Position numbers and translations under genes: made by a program. Shown in pieces: positions 21,429 through 31,908 of a stretch of DNA of 64,000 bases. The first letter of the stretch is position 1. Each line of letters begins with the position of its first letter. The notes beneath the pieces were generated by a model. That model had not been told where the DNA came from. It did not search any database and saw only the letters and a list, made by a program, of their open reading frames with translations. Source of the stretch: Thiohalocapsa sp. (GTDB lineage: Bacteria; Pseudomonadota; Gammaproteobacteria; Chromatiales; Chromatiaceae); contig JAIPFF010000025.1 in the NCBI GenBank assembly GCA_021736785.1, forward strand, positions 1-64,000, written 5' to 3'.

Positions 21429-22163
21429 TCAGCCGAACAACTGGCGCTCGATGATGGAATAGAGCCCGACCAAGTCGGGATTCATTGCGGACAAGGCGGA
21501 CTGTGTTTCGATGTGATAGGCGGCTCGCACGCCGTGATAGTCGGTGTCGGCGCCGACGCGGGAAAAGTGAATGCCGGTGCGTCGCAGCAGCCGTGGCAGA
21601 AACGGCTCCATCATCGCAAATGCATGCTGGCGGCCAGTGTGCTTCATGATGGCGGTCGCCGCCAAATACGCCGATACGGCGATGAACGGAAAAGTGCGGC
21701 GCTCTTCGTCGGAGAACTGGTAGTAGTGTGCGTTGCCTATCCGCGTCTCGTGCTCGCCCGGGCGGCGGCGGAAGCTGCGATCCACGGCGAGCCGCGAGAC
21801 TTCGCACATTTGCGCCCGATCCAAGCCCATCTCGCTCAGCAGCGTTCGATCCAGACTCTCGCGACAGTACTTCTCGAACGGCAGGTCCGACTTCGGGTCA
21901 TCGTCCGAAGTGGGTACCAAACGCACACATGCCGCCGGCTGGTTGGAGGGCAAGTGCGTGACGAGGCAATGCAAAGATGCCGCATCGAACTCGTCGCGCT
22001 CGCGCTGGTTGGGGCATCGGTCCTTGGGCTCGTAGCCGAATTCCTCGCAATAGACGCGGTAGCGAATGTAATGCACCTTGTCCAGCAATGCATCGTCGTA
22101 TGCAAGATCGACGCGAAAATATTTCGCGAAGGTGTCCGCTGTCTCGCCCGAAGTCTGCACCAT
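21429..22163 (-). CDS. PEP-CTERM/exosortase-type GNAT acyltransferase (autoinducer-synthase-like)
   Basis: A 244-aa protein resembling the PEP-CTERM/exosortase-associated acyltransferase family, related to N-acyl amino acid and homoserine lactone synthases. The family start is seen in YIRYRVYCEEFGYEP, with ACVRLVPT and the core CEVSRLAVDRSFRRR. The start at 22163 has a GGGAG ribosome site 7 nt upstream; the upstream ATG-less extension is rejected. Likely substrates are an acyl carrier and an amino group, but neither can be named. I saw no exosortase gene or PEP-CTERM protein in the window. It lies beside a ThiF-like gene and a nitroreductase-like gene, discussed in the findings. Confidence 0.85.
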   Translation of the reverse strand: MVQTSGETADTFAKYFRVDLAYDDALLDKVHYIRYRVYCEEFGYEPKDRCPNQRERDEFDAASLHCLVTHLPSNQPAACVRLVPTSDDDPKSDLPFEKYCRESLDRTLLSEMGLDRAQMCEVSRLAVDRSFRRRPGEHETRIGNAHYYQFSDEERRTFPFIAVSAYLAATAIMKHTGRQHAFAMMEPFLPRLLRRTGIHFSRVGADTDYHGVRAAYHIETQSALSAMNPDLVGLYSIIERQLFG

Positions 22164-22965
22164 GTTGAGCTCCCTAGCCCGTTGTTCGGCAGTCACTGTG
22201 ATTTTCGTCCTTTGGTCGGCTTAAATCACCGGCGCAGAGCCCGGTGGTCCGCGGTCCAATCCGGTCCGCCAAGACCAGCGGGGAAGCGCCTGACTCGATG
22301 AGTGAATCGGCGGTGTCCGCACGATCGGCGTGACCGACGTCATGTTTGCGCTGGCGCCGCAAATCCAAAAAAACGAAAGCCGGCGCCCGCTGTCTCTCGC
22401 TGTTTGAATGCATCGTCCCCGAACAGTGTCCATGCGCGGCACCGCCCGGGGCTTTTTTGCGTCCACTGATCGCAATCGCTGCATTCGCGGGCAGAGCGGT
22501 CATTGCCAGCGGGAAATATCCGCACTGTGCTTCCCGATTGTCAATCCGTCCAATCAATAAAGGCGAGGTCTGCGGCATTGAATACCGGTTCCGGACTACA
22601 CCGGATACGCCTGTTCCTGCTTAAATGCCGAGAACATCACGGGAAGTGTGCGGTGATGTGGAGAGCCGGATCGCCATTGCAGCCTTTACTGATACACGAA
22701 GCGCAATGAAAAACGTTTTGCGAGCTCGCTTCATGCCGGTAATGACACCGTCAATAAAAGCATCCCCATCAGCGTATGGCGCGCCATGAAAGATCACTCT
22801 ACGAACTCGGGCTGTCAACATTGTCAGATGAGCGGTTTTGACGTTCACGGGCATGGTCATTTCGCATTTGCGACGTCGCCGCATTGTTTGCTTGTGGCAG
22901 AATGCGGGTCCGGGCTCATGTTGCCGGCGCAGCCGAGACCACCGCCGAAACGAGGGATTCCTACG
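22164..22965. other. Long intergenic region between the acyltransferase and ThiF-like genes
   Basis: About 800 bp with lower GC than its neighbours. Short ORFs are present but none looks coding. Divergent promoters for both flanking genes should lie here. A G/C-rich stretch followed by six T residues near 22452 lacks a clear stem, so I do not call it a terminator. Confidence 0.45.
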
Positions 22966-23835
22966 ATGGGGGACGGACTGAACGGATACGACTACGAGGA
23001 GGCGTTCAGCCGTAATCTCGGTTTCGTGACGCGCGAGCAACAGCAAACGTTGCAGTCCGCGCGGGTCGCCGTCGCGGGACTGGGCGGTACCGGTGGTGCG
23101 CAGACGCATGCACTGGCGCGGATGGGCATCGGCGGTTTTTCGCTCGCCGACCCGGACACCTTCGAGCTGGTCAATTTCAATCGCCAAAGCGGCGCGACGA
23201 TGCCGAATATCGGTCGCAAGAAGACGGCCGTGGCGTCCGAGCTGATCAAGGCAATCAACCCGGACGCGGACATCCGGATGTTCGAGGACGGCATCGGACC
23301 CGAGAACATCTCGGCATTCCTCGACGGTGTCGATGTCGTCGTCGACTCGCTGGATTTCTATTGCTTCCGGGAGCGCTTCCTGCTTTACGCGTCGGCCCGG
23401 GAGCGCGGTCTGTGGGTCTTGACCGCGCCGCCGCTCGGGTTCGGTTTCACGCTGCTGGCGTTCGATCCGGCGGGCATGACGTTCGAGCGCTACTTCGATT
23501 TCACGCCCGATATGAGCGAGCGCGATTTGACCGTCGCCCTGATCGCCGGGCTCGCGCCGGTGCCGTTTTTGATGCGTTACTTGGACAAGGACGTGGTCAC
23601 GATCGGTGGCAGGCGGCTGCCGTCGGTGGGGGCGGCGCCGTTCATGATCGCGGGTGCGGTCGCCGCGGATGTCGTCGGCCTGCTGACCGGCAAAGGAAAG
23701 CCGTTGGCGGCGCCCACGCTCTATCAGTTTGATGCGCTGCTGCACAGATATTCCCGAAAAACCTATCGGTTCGGGATGCGCAGTCCCTTGCAACGCCTGA
23801 AAAAAGTCATCTTGAAGCGCAAGCTGCCGCAATAG
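22966..23835 (+). CDS. ThiF/MoeB/E1-like adenylyltransferase
   Basis: A 289-aa E1-like adenylating enzyme. The nucleotide-binding loop is VAVAGLGGTGGAQTHALA (about 34-52). The conserved Arg of ATP binding lies in LVNFNRQ, a Lys in GRKKT, and the metal-binding Asp in VVVDSLDFYCF. Zinc-binding CxxC pairs of classical ThiF/MoeB are absent. Classical members adenylate the C-terminal Gly of a ubiquitin-like sulfur carrier; the substrate here is unknown. I chose the ATG at 22966, which follows a GAGGGA ribosome site; the 60 upstream codons of the ORF are not family-like. It is divergent from the acyltransferase and convergent with the nitroreductase-like gene. Confidence 0.85.
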   Translation: MGDGLNGYDYEEAFSRNLGFVTREQQQTLQSARVAVAGLGGTGGAQTHALARMGIGGFSLADPDTFELVNFNRQSGATMPNIGRKKTAVASELIKAINPDADIRMFEDGIGPENISAFLDGVDVVVDSLDFYCFRERFLLYASARERGLWVLTAPPLGFGFTLLAFDPAGMTFERYFDFTPDMSERDLTVALIAGLAPVPFLMRYLDKDVVTIGGRRLPSVGAAPFMIAGAVAADVVGLLTGKGKPLAAPTLYQFDALLHRYSRKTYRFGMRSPLQRLKKVILKRKLPQ

Positions 23836-23846
23836 CCTGCCTTCAG

Positions 23847-23959
23847 GCCATCAGGATCCGGCCATCAGGATCCGGCGGGCTGCCGGCGCGCTTGATCCGG
23901 GCGGGCCGGGCCGGGCAGCAGTCGCCTCCAAGCGTTCATCGAGGAAACGTTCATCGAGG
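23847..23959. repeat. Two short direct repeats in a convergent intergenic gap
   Basis: gccatcaggatccg is repeated twice head to tail (23847-23874), and cgttcatcgagg occurs twice 3 nt apart (23933-23959). Both lie between the convergent ThiF-like and nitroreductase-like genes. No function is evident; replication slippage would explain them. Confidence 0.7.
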
Positions 23960-24035
23960 TCCGGGCCGAATGCAGCCCGGTGGCACCGGCCCGCGCCTTC
24001 GCGCAGCCCGAAGCACGGGTGGGGCGTCCGCGCGC

Positions 24036-25100
24036 TCAGTCGCGCCGGTAGAGTTGGCTCAGCGGCAGCCGTCGGGCACGTACCGGTGTGACGGCGGGTA
24101 CGCCCGCGCGCAGCAGCATATGCAGCGAATCCCCGTCGGGCAGCATCCGCGCCACGCCCTGTGCAAGATTCCGCGCGTCTTCTTGCAGCGGGGCCGCCAG
24201 CCTGCCGGCGTCGTAGCGCCGCACGAGATCGGTGACGACATAAAACGGCTGCACGGCGATATCCTGTTCGGTGAGCGTCAACCAAGCGCGCTCCATGAGC
24301 CGGCCGGCCGCCAGATCCGACTCGGCATCGGAAGGTCCGACCACGGCGATGATCAGCCCGGCGTTCTGGATTTTCTTGGCTTCGATCGCGGCGAGGAGTT
24401 TGTACATACCCAGCCGGTTCAAGCGCGACAAGCGCTCCCAGTCTCGGATTACGCGCAGCAGCAGCCGTCCGCCTGGCGGCAGATCGATGGTGGCGACGTC
24501 CAGCCCCGTGCCCGTCGCCACCTCCTCGGGCCGAAACCGCAATACGGCGGCGAACCACTCGTGTATTTCCCGAGTCCTGAAGCGCAGCCGCGAGGCGAGC
24601 TCCACGAGCGCCCTTACTTGGCCCATGGCGTCGGGTGTATCGATTATCAGAAGCCGGCAGTGCTCCTGCTGCAGATCCTGCAGCGTTTCGACGAGCGGCT
24701 TCGGCAGCCCGGTATTGCGATACCGAAGGCGATTGGTGTGGCGCCGGAAAAGCGGGTGTTTGTCCGCCTCATCGCGCAGTTGCGAGTCACGAACGCGCCC
24801 GTCGAGATAGGTCGGTCCTGCGGCGTCGATTGTCCAATCGGCGTCGAGACTTGCTGCCTCCGCGGCTTGGAGCACGTTTTCGATCAGCGCGCCCATTGTC
24901 AGCCGTTCGGCGTGGCGGTCCGATGCGAAGACCCGCGCGGCGGCCTCGGAGGCGTCGTAATCGGCGGCGAATCTGCCGGCTTGCCCATGCAGGCGCCAAG
25001 GCTGGGTATTGTCCGCCGACGGGGCAGCAGCGGCGGGCGCCATCAAGAAGCGAATATGTGCGGGCAGGGCGTCAACGCCCTCGGGTGCGTGCTGGCTCAC
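24036..25100 (-). CDS. Nitroreductase-superfamily (Acg-like) protein
   Basis: FMN-binding nitroreductase fold of the Acg/Rv3131 type. The N-terminal FMN/phosphate motif is LMAPAAAAPSADNTQPWRL. The central ESCRT-like dimer interface of the fold cannot be checked by eye, but the domain length and the late SDAESDLAAGRLMERAWLTLTEQDIAVQP region fit. The start is uncertain: GTG at 25100 (354 aa) lies just before the conserved part, while the ORF runs to 25226. Acg-type proteins often lack demonstrable nitroreductase activity and have been linked to flavin storage or thiol/azole chemistry. Its neighbour is an E1-like enzyme, a pairing also seen in peptide-modification systems. Confidence 0.75.
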   Translation of the reverse strand: MSQHAPEGVDALPAHIRFLMAPAAAAPSADNTQPWRLHGQAGRFAADYDASEAAARVFASDRHAERLTMGALIENVLQAAEAASLDADWTIDAAGPTYLDGRVRDSQLRDEADKHPLFRRHTNRLRYRNTGLPKPLVETLQDLQQEHCRLLIIDTPDAMGQVRALVELASRLRFRTREIHEWFAAVLRFRPEEVATGTGLDVATIDLPPGGRLLLRVIRDWERLSRLNRLGMYKLLAAIEAKKIQNAGLIIAVVGPSDAESDLAAGRLMERAWLTLTEQDIAVQPFYVVTDLVRRYDAGRLAAPLQEDARNLAQGVARMLPDGDSLHMLLRAGVPAVTPVRARRLPLSQLYRRD

Positions 25101-25287
25101 GGTGTCGGATCCAAGACATAGCTGACGAAAACGTGCCCGGCGAGCGGCCGGGCTCGGGCTTGCGGGCGGACTCCGGGCCCATTCTCGGTCAATGCACGGT
25201 TCGGGCATGCCATCCGACGCCGTCATTCGGATACGTCGATACCCGGGCCCGGCGACCGGCTGCTGGTGGGGCGCCGCCGCTCGCCGC

Positions 25288-26688
25288 TCAGCGCTTGCGC
25301 TTGACGAACTGCTGCAGCCGCCTGCGTTTTTGCGTCTGGCGCGGCGTCAGCTTGTTGCGCCGTCCCTCGTAAGGATTCGTCGACGTCTTGAATTCCAGCC
25401 GCATGGGCGTGCCGTCGAGCTTGAGCGTCTTGCGGAAACGGTTGATCAGGTAGCGTCGGTAGGTTTCCGGGACGGCGGCTGTCTGGTTGCCGTGTATGAC
25501 GACGATCGGGGGGTTACGCCCGCCTTGATGGGCGTAGCGCAGTTTGATGCGATGGCCGTGGACCAGCGGCGGTTGATGCTCCTGCACCGCGTCTTCGAGC
25601 AGGCGCGTCAGGACCGGCGTCGGCAGGTTGCGGGTGGCATTGCGGAACGCGTCGTCGACCTCGTCGAGCAGCAGCCCGACGCCGCTGCCGTGCAGCGCGG
25701 AGATGAAGTGCTTGGCGGCGAAATCGAGAAAACCGAGCTTGCGCTCGATGTCTTCTTTGGTGCGGCCGCGCTGCGCGGCATCGAGTCCGTCCCACTTGTT
25801 GACGGCAACGACCAGGGCGCGGCCGCTCTCGACGACGTGACCGGCCAGGCTCGCGTCCTGCTCGCCGATGCCTTGGTGGGCATCGAGCACCAGCACCACG
25901 ACGTTGCATGCCTCGATGGCCTGCAGCGTCTTGATGACGCTGAACTTCTCGATGGCATCGTCGACCCGGGCGCGACGCCTGACGCCGGCGGTATCGATCA
26001 GCGTGTAGCGCCGATCGCCGAGCGCGAACGGGATATAGACGCTGTCCCGGGTGGTGCCGGGGCTGTCGTAGACCACGACGCGCTCTTCGCCGAGAAGGCG
26101 ATTGATCAGGGTCGATTTGCCGGCATTGGGTCTTCCGACGACCGCGATCAGGACGCCGCGGTCGTCCTGCGAGTGGGCGTCTTCGAGTGCATCCTCCCGG
26201 GCCGGGAGCGTCGAGAAGACATGCTCGATCAGGTGATTGACGCCGCGTCCCTGGCTGGCGGCGATGGCATAGGGATCGCCGAGACCGATCGCGTGGAACT
26301 CGGCGCCGACGATATCCTGATTGAGGTGGTCGATCTTGTTGACCACCAGCGTCAGCGGCTTGCCGGTCTTGCGCAATGCGTCGGCGATATCGTAATCGGC
26401 CGGGCTCAGTCCGTCGCGGGCATCCACCATGAACAGCAGGTGATCGGCTTCGGCGATGGCGTGCCGGACCTGGCGCTCCATCAGAACCTCGACCCCGTCG
26501 CCGCCACTGATGCCGCCGGTGTCGACGACGATATAGGGTCCGGGGCCGACCCGGCCGACGCCGTACTGACGGTCGCGGGTGAGTCCGGGATAGTCGGCGA
26601 CCAGCGCATCGCGCGTACCGGTGAGCCGGTTGAACAGCGTCGACTTGCCGACGTTCGGGCGTCCGACCAGGGTGATGACGGGGAGCAT
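25288..26688 (-). CDS. der: Ribosome-assembly GTPase Der (EngA)
   Basis: Tandem-GTPase needed for 50S subunit maturation, 466 aa. Two G domains are clear: [16 protein letters not shown] with NKID, and [16 protein letters not shown] with NKWD. A KH-like C-terminal domain ends in a basic tail ([17 protein letters not shown]). The start at 26688 begins [17 protein letters not shown]; the 817-aa ORF of the track is an out-of-frame extension through bamB. It is the last gene of the housekeeping run and lies 11 bp after bamB. Confidence 0.98.
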   Translation of the reverse strand: MLPVITLVGRPNVGKSTLFNRLTGTRDALVADYPGLTRDRQYGVGRVGPGPYIVVDTGGISGGDGVEVLMERQVRHAIAEADHLLFMVDARDGLSPADYDIADALRKTGKPLTLVVNKIDHLNQDIVGAEFHAIGLGDPYAIAASQGRGVNHLIEHVFSTLPAREDALEDAHSQDDRGVLIAVVGRPNAGKSTLINRLLGEERVVVYDSPGTTRDSVYIPFALGDRRYTLIDTAGVRRRARVDDAIEKFSVIKTLQAIEACNVVVLVLDAHQGIGEQDASLAGHVVESGRALVVAVNKWDGLDAAQRGRTKEDIERKLGFLDFAAKHFISALHGSGVGLLLDEVDDAFRNATRNLPTPVLTRLLEDAVQEHQPPLVHGHRIKLRYAHQGGRNPPIVVIHGNQTAAVPETYRRYLINRFRKTLKLDGTPMRLEFKTSTNPYEGRRNKLTPRQTQKRRRLQQFVKRKR

Positions 26689-26699
26689 CGGCGCGGGCC

Positions 26700-27935
26700 T
26701 CAGGGCTGGCCGGCTGCCGGCCGGGCGCCGCCGCTCGTGCGCACGGCCGCAACCGTGCCGTCGTTGGCGTAGACGAAAGCGGTGTTGCCTTCGATCGCCG
26801 GGCGATGGCCGATGCGCGCTTTCGCGATGCGCTCGAAGCCGAGCAAACGGCCGTCGCTGCGCGAAAGGATATGGACGTAGCCTTCGAAGTCGCCGAGGAT
26901 CAGCTGGTTGCCCAATAGCGCCGGGGCCGTCAGGCGGCGGTTGGCCAAGGCGTCCTGGCGCCAGCGTCCGGCACCATCGCCGCGCTCTGCCGCCCAGACG
27001 TTGTCGCTGGAATCGGTGACGTAAAGAGACGCCTCGTCGGCGCTGAGGCCGGCATGGGCGGACAGCTCGCGGCGCCAGAGAATTTCGCCGGTGTCGATGG
27101 ACACGGCGGCCAAATCGCCGTTGAACGTGCCGACATACGCGATGTTGTCCACCACGACGGGATCGGCATCGATATCGGCGATACGGTCGAGCTCGCTGCG
27201 CCCGCGCGGCGGTGTCACCGTCACCTCCCACAGTGGTGCGCCGCGCTCGAGGTCGATATAGACCAGACGCCCGCCCGAGAAGCCGACGATGACGCCGTCG
27301 CCGGCGGGCGTCGGCGTGCTGCTCCCGTGCAGCGTCAGCACGGGAGCAGGGTAGCTGTAGCGCCAGCGCTCGCCGCCGTCCGCCAATTCGAGCGCGTAGA
27401 CGGTGTTGTCGATGGTGTGAACGACCACCGCGTCGCCGACGATGCGCGGTATGGACAGCACTTCGCTGTCGAGCTGCGCCCGCCAGCGCTGGCTGCCGTC
27501 GCGGTTCGACATCGTGACTATCTCGCCGTCTGTCGTGCCGAGCACCAGCACATCGCCGCCCACGTCGGGCCCGCCACTGAACGCATACTCCGTCTCGCGC
27601 TCCCACAACGTGCGGCCGTCCGCGGCGGACAGCGCGGCGATCCGGCCGCGGTTGCCGGCGACGTACACCCGCCCGCCGGCGACGGCCGGCACAAGGTGCA
27701 GCTGCCGCCCGCCGGTGCCCTTGCCGATTCGCGTCTGCCAAAGCGTGCGCACGTCCACTTGCTGGACCATCTTCTTGTCGAGCTCGGTCGGCGGATTGGG
27801 GTCTTCCTCGCCCCCGAGCCCCGGTATTGCCGCGCAGCCGCCGAGCAGCGACGCCGCGAACAGCGCCGTCGCAAGCTGCAGCAACGTCGGGCCTCGCTGC
27901 CGGCAGATGGACTGGGTCGAACGGGCGAGATTCAA
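26700..27935 (-). CDS. bamB: Outer-membrane assembly lipoprotein BamB
   Basis: Beta-propeller lipoprotein of the BAM complex that inserts outer-membrane beta-barrels. The signal ends in the lipobox LLGGC (Cys34). PQQ-like blades follow, each ending in motifs such as [26 protein letters not shown] and GEILWRREL. It has 411 aa, normal for the family. Its start overlaps the yfgM stop (ATGA), and der follows. Confidence 0.96.
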   Translation of the reverse strand: MNLARSTQSICRQRGPTLLQLATALFAASLLGGCAAIPGLGGEEDPNPPTELDKKMVQQVDVRTLWQTRIGKGTGGRQLHLVPAVAGGRVYVAGNRGRIAALSAADGRTLWERETEYAFSGGPDVGGDVLVLGTTDGEIVTMSNRDGSQRWRAQLDSEVLSIPRIVGDAVVVHTIDNTVYALELADGGERWRYSYPAPVLTLHGSSTPTPAGDGVIVGFSGGRLVYIDLERGAPLWEVTVTPPRGRSELDRIADIDADPVVVDNIAYVGTFNGDLAAVSIDTGEILWRRELSAHAGLSADEASLYVTDSSDNVWAAERGDGAGRWRQDALANRRLTAPALLGNQLILGDFEGYVHILSRSDGRLLGFERIAKARIGHRPAIEGNTAFVYANDGTVAAVRTSGGARPAAGQP

Positions 27936-28567
27936 GATGTGCCCTCCGGCGGCAAATCTTGGAGTTTGAGATCGATCAAGCGGCGGTTGCCCGCATCCAG
28001 CTCCAGCGCACGCCTGTAGTCGTTGCGGGCGTCGTCGATTCGGCCCTGAGACAGCGCGATATCGCCGCGCAGCGTCGCGAAGTCGCCGCCGAAGGCGCCG
28101 CCGTCGTCATGCTCCGCGATCACCGAGGATGCCTGCTCGAGGTCGCCCTCGGCGATCAGCACGCGGGCCAGGCGCAGTGCCGCCAGACGTTTGAGGCCGG
28201 GATCGGGGGCGTCGGCGATGGCCGAGCGCAGCGCGGCGCCGGCCGCCGATAGATTGCCGGCCTCGACGTGGGCCTTGGCCGCGGTCAGATCGGCGAGCAT
28301 TGCGTAGGGCGTCGAGCCGTACTCGTCCTGCAGGGCGCTTGCCCGGCTTGCGACTTGCTCGGACTCGGCGGCCGGCATGCTGGCCAGCAGTTGTTCGAAG
28401 GCAATGGATGCGCGCTGGCGCACACCGTCCTGATAGCCCACCCAAGCGCGCCAACCGAACACGGCGCCGAGGCCCAGCACGACGCCGGCCACAACCGATA
28501 CGCCGTTCGCTTTCCACCAGCGCTTGATGGATTCGACTTTTTCGTCGTCTGTTTCCAGGTCTGCCAT
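27932..28567 (-). CDS. yfgM: YfgM-type ancillary translocon/chaperone protein
   Basis: Single-pass inner-membrane protein, 211 aa. A cytoplasmic N-terminus ([22 protein letters not shown]) is followed by one membrane segment ([19 protein letters not shown]), then periplasmic TPR-like repeats. In E. coli YfgM binds SecYEG and the chaperone PpiD. The position between hisS and bamB is the conserved one. Confidence 0.93.
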   Translation of the reverse strand: MADLETDDEKVESIKRWWKANGVSVVAGVVLGLGAVFGWRAWVGYQDGVRQRASIAFEQLLASMPAAESEQVASRASALQDEYGSTPYAMLADLTAAKAHVEAGNLSAAGAALRSAIADAPDPGLKRLAALRLARVLIAEGDLEQASSVIAEHDDGGAFGGDFATLRGDIALSQGRIDDARNDYRRALELDAGNRRLIDLKLQDLPPEGTS

Positions 28568-28620
28568 GAATACTCCGAATAAGACTTGCGCGGTCCGCTT
28601 TGAATTGGATACGGGCCGTG

Positions 28621-29904
28621 TCAGGAATGCGTGGGCTCGCCGCCTGCCGCTGTCGTTTCCGACAGCGCTGCCGGCAGCGCATCGAGCGTGACCGCGCGCT
28701 GCGCGCCGGCCTCACGCAGCGGCTTCAGGCCGATGCTGCCATTGTCGAGCTCGTCGTCACCGAGTACCAGCGCCCAGCGCGCACCGCTGCGATCGGCCTT
28801 TTTGAATTGGCTCTTGAAACTGCCGCCGCCGCAATGGCAAAGCAGTCGCAAGCCGGGCATGCGCTCGCGCAACCGCTCGGCGAGCAACAGGGCCTGCTGC
28901 TGTGCGCGCTCGCCGACCGCGACCAAGTAGGCATCAGGCCCACCGCGGACGGCGTCGGCGTCGATCAACTCCAGCAGCCGCTCGACGCCCATCGCGAAGC
29001 CCACCGCGGGCGTCGCCTTGCCGCCGAGCTGCTCGACCAGCCCATCGTAGCGACCGCCGGCACAGACAGTGCCTTGGGCACCGAGCGCGTCGGTGATCCA
29101 CTCGAAAACGGTACGATTGTAGTAGTCGAGTCCGCGCACCAGTCGCGGGTTGACATGGTAATCGATCCCGGCGGCATCGAGTCCGGCGCAGAGTTGATCG
29201 AAGTGGCCGCGGGTCTCCTCGCCGAGGAAATCGATCAGGCTCGGCGCGCCGTCGATGACCGCGCGTGTGCCCGGATCTTTGGAATCAAGCACCCGCAGCG
29301 GATTGGTTGTCAGGCGTTTGCGGCTGTCTTCGTCGAGTGCGTCGCGATGCGTGTCGAGATAATCGGTCAGGGCGCCGCGGTAGCGCGCGCGCTCCGGAGC
29401 GTCGCCGAGGCTATTGATCTCCAGACGCAGGCCGTCGAGTCCGAGCGCTTGCCAGAACCGCCGCGTCAGCAGAATCGTCTCCAGGTCGATATCGGGGCCT
29501 GTCAGGCCCAGCACCTCGACGCCGATTTGATGGAACTGCCGGTAGCGGCCGCGTTGCGGTCGCTCGCGACGAAACATCGGGCCCCGATACCAAATGCGCT
29601 GAGGCTGATCGAGCAGGCCGTGCTCGATGGCGGCCCGCACACAACTTGCCGTGCCCTCCGGACGCAGCGACAGCTGATCGCCGCCGCGATCCTCGAAACT
29701 GTACATTTCCTTCTCGACAATATCGGTGACTTCGCCGATAGAGCGCTTGAAGAGCTCGGTCACCTCGACCAGCGGGGTACGCATCTCGCGGTAACCGTAG
29801 GCCTCGAGCACGTTGCGAACGCGGTCTTCGAGATGCTGCCACAGCGCGGAGCGCTCGGGCAGGATGTCGTGCATACCGCGAATTGCCTGGATTTTGCCGG
29901 ACAT
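28621..29904 (-). CDS. hisS: Histidyl-tRNA synthetase HisS
   Basis: Class II aminoacyl-tRNA synthetase, 427 aa. Motif 2 is visible in [22 protein letters not shown]. The histidine-specific motifs include [12 protein letters not shown] and [15 protein letters not shown]. The C-terminal anticodon-binding domain ends the protein. In E. coli, ispG normally separates rodZ and hisS; here hisS starts only 15 bp after rodZ. Confidence 0.98.
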   Translation of the reverse strand: MSGKIQAIRGMHDILPERSALWQHLEDRVRNVLEAYGYREMRTPLVEVTELFKRSIGEVTDIVEKEMYSFEDRGGDQLSLRPEGTASCVRAAIEHGLLDQPQRIWYRGPMFRRERPQRGRYRQFHQIGVEVLGLTGPDIDLETILLTRRFWQALGLDGLRLEINSLGDAPERARYRGALTDYLDTHRDALDEDSRKRLTTNPLRVLDSKDPGTRAVIDGAPSLIDFLGEETRGHFDQLCAGLDAAGIDYHVNPRLVRGLDYYNRTVFEWITDALGAQGTVCAGGRYDGLVEQLGGKATPAVGFAMGVERLLELIDADAVRGGPDAYLVAVGERAQQQALLLAERLRERMPGLRLLCHCGGGSFKSQFKKADRSGARWALVLGDDELDNGSIGLKPLREAGAQRAVTLDALPAALSETTAAGGEPTHS

Positions 29905-29919
29905 GATAGTACTCGGTGG

Positions 29920-31131
29920 TCAGTCGCCGGCGCCGGCGCCGGTATCGGCCTCGCTCGCGGCGGCGAGCTCGGCGGGATCGAGCTCGAAGCGCGCCACATT
30001 GCCGCGCGCGATGGCGGCAACGTCGAACGGCTCGTCGCCGACGCGCATATCCACGACGGCCGCGTTGCCGAGGATCAGGGAATAGGGTGGGGTGCCGCCG
30101 AGCACGTGGCGGTCGCCGTCGCTCATCTCGCCGAAGAGCTTGAAATCGCCGCTCGCATCGCGGATATCGACCCAGCACGGGCCGCCGAAGGAGATGGTGA
30201 CTTGCTCCGGCGGCGTCGCATCCGGGGCATCGGCATCGTCCGCTGCAGCGTCGCCGGCGAGCGTGTCCGCCGTGCCCGAGACCGAGTCGGAGCCCAAGCC
30301 GGTACCGGTGTCCGCTGGTGCCGAGGGTTGCGCCGTGCCGGGCGCAGGCGCTGCCGGGTCATCCGCCTCGGCAGACAACTCGCCCGTACTCAGTGCCGAG
30401 CCCGGCCGCGTCGGCGGAAGCAGCGCTGTCGGCGAGTCCAAATCGTCGATTGCCGTGTCTTGCGCCGCCGGCCGATCGGACGGCTGCAGAGCGACCGGCG
30501 GTGGCTCCGGTGCCGGCAATGGCGATCGCGACGGCGCATCGGCGTCTGCCCCGAGCGGTGCCGTGCCGGTTTGCCCGCCGAACGTCGCGGACGGCGCTTC
30601 GGCTGCCGGATCCGGGCGCTCGGGGCGGAACGCCCCCGGTGTCGCGGCCGGCTCGTCGGTATCGGTTGCGAGCGCCGCATTGCGATCGGCGGCGTCGTCG
30701 ACGGGTGTCGACCACCATAGATAGGCGCCGCCGGCCAGCGCGATCAGGATCAGCGCCGAGAGCAGTAGCACGAGGCCGCCGCCGCTGGCCTGAGCCGGCC
30801 CGGCCGGCGGGCGCAGCCGCGGCGGCGGCGCCTCGGCGCCGGGATGCAGGTTCCGGAACAGCGCCAGCACCGGTTCGGGATCGATGTCCAACAGCTTCGC
30901 GTAGCTGCGAATGTAGCCGCCGACGAACACCGGGCTCGGAAGCTTTTCGTAATCGTCGCGCTCGATGGCTTCGATGGTCTCCGGCGTCAGCCTGAGCTCC
31001 CCGGCAACGCGCGGTATCTCGAGCCGCTTGGCCCTGCGCGCGACGCTGAGTATGCCACCGGGGCTTCCCTCCGGCGGCGGCTCGGCCTCGACCGATAGCG
31101 AGACTGCGATGTCGTCTGCGTTGGCGTTCAT
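29920..31131 (-). CDS. rodZ: Cytoskeletal protein RodZ
   Basis: Links MreB to the elongation machinery and supports rod shape. Cytoplasmic helix-turn-helix (about residues 25-90: RVAGELRLTPETIEAIERDDYEKLPSPVFVGGYIRSYAKLL), one membrane segment (about 117-138), a Pro/Ala/Asp-rich periplasmic linker of roughly 160 residues, and a C-terminal beta domain (ISFGGPCWVDIRDASGDFKLFG). The 403-aa length is within the range for the family; the linker is low-complexity and acidic, which fits a halophile. Confidence 0.93.
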   Translation of the reverse strand: MNANADDIAVSLSVEAEPPPEGSPGGILSVARRAKRLEIPRVAGELRLTPETIEAIERDDYEKLPSPVFVGGYIRSYAKLLDIDPEPVLALFRNLHPGAEAPPPRLRPPAGPAQASGGGLVLLLSALILIALAGGAYLWWSTPVDDAADRNAALATDTDEPAATPGAFRPERPDPAAEAPSATFGGQTGTAPLGADADAPSRSPLPAPEPPPVALQPSDRPAAQDTAIDDLDSPTALLPPTRPGSALSTGELSAEADDPAAPAPGTAQPSAPADTGTGLGSDSVSGTADTLAGDAAADDADAPDATPPEQVTISFGGPCWVDIRDASGDFKLFGEMSDGDRHVLGGTPPYSLILGNAAVVDMRVGDEPFDVAAIARGNVARFELDPAELAAASEADTGAGAGD

Positions 31132-31152
31132 CCTGGCGTTCCCGTGGATTTC

Positions 31153-31908
31153 TTAAAGTTGCATGAGCTGGGGGGCATCCGGGTAACGCTGGCGCAGCGA
31201 CTCCGCGAGGGCCTTGGCGCCGGCCTTGTTGCCGAGCCGTTGTTCGATCTGAGAGGCCAGCAGCAGCGCCTCCGCCGTCGGCTGGCCGACACGCGAGTAA
31301 CGCCCCATGTAGCCTCGGGCGTCCTGGTAGCTGCCGATTTCGTAGCTACGTTTCGCCATCGCCATCAGCGCAGGGGCATATTGCGGGTTCGCCGTCAGGG
31401 CCTCGCGCAGGAATCGCTCCGCCTCTGTGGGCTTATTCGCCCGCCGCGAGCAGTCGGCGGCGTTCATTAATGCCACTTCCGGTGTCTTGTAAAGCGGATT
31501 GTCGAGGGCGCGCTGAAATTCCTTCAGTGCGCCGTCATAGTCGCGCCGCACGCAGAGAATCGTTCCCTTCGCGTTCAGCAAATCGGGGTTCGTCGGATCG
31601 AGCTTCGCGGCTTCCGAGAAGTGCTTCTCCGCCTCCTGCGTCTTGCCGAGCCGCTTGTAGACGATCGCGAGCACATAGTGGGCGCGCGGGTTCTTCTTGT
31701 CCTCGGCGACCGCGCGCAACGCGCGGTCGAGTGCCGCGTCCATCTGGTCGCGCTGGTAATAAGCCGACGCCATGTTGACGTACAGGTCGCCGGGGCTCTC
31801 TTCCAGCGTCATTCCTTCCACGGAAGACTTCGCGCCGGTGCCGGCACAGCCGGATAATGCCAGCCAGGCTGCGACGGAAACGAAGATGCCGATACGCGGG
31901 CGCTTCAT
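31153..31908 (-). CDS. pilF: Type IV pilus assembly lipoprotein PilF/PilW
   Basis: TPR lipoprotein, 251 aa, needed for outer-membrane secretin PilQ assembly. The lipobox is LSGC ([12 protein letters not shown]). About five to six TPR units follow (for example [28 protein letters not shown]). The start overlaps the rlmN stop as ATGA, so translation is coupled; rodZ follows after 21 bp. Other type IV pilus genes are not in this window. Confidence 0.93.
   Translation of the reverse strand: MKRPRIGIFVSVAAWLALSGCAGTGAKSSVEGMTLEESPGDLYVNMASAYYQRDQMDAALDRALRAVAEDKKNPRAHYVLAIVYKRLGKTQEAEKHFSEAAKLDPTNPDLLNAKGTILCVRRDYDGALKEFQRALDNPLYKTPEVALMNAADCSRRANKPTEAERFLREALTANPQYAPALMAMAKRSYEIGSYQDARGYMGRYSRVGQPTAEALLLASQIEQRLGNKAGAKALAESLRQRYPDAPQLMQL

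Noticed and set aside
22430-22460. Rho-independent terminator near 22452
   Set aside because: There is a T-tract after GC-rich sequence, but no stem of useful length.
28600-30720. 706-aa + strand ORF opposite hisS and rodZ
   Set aside because: The - strand carries two well-matched genes; the long frame has no motif and an unnatural composition.
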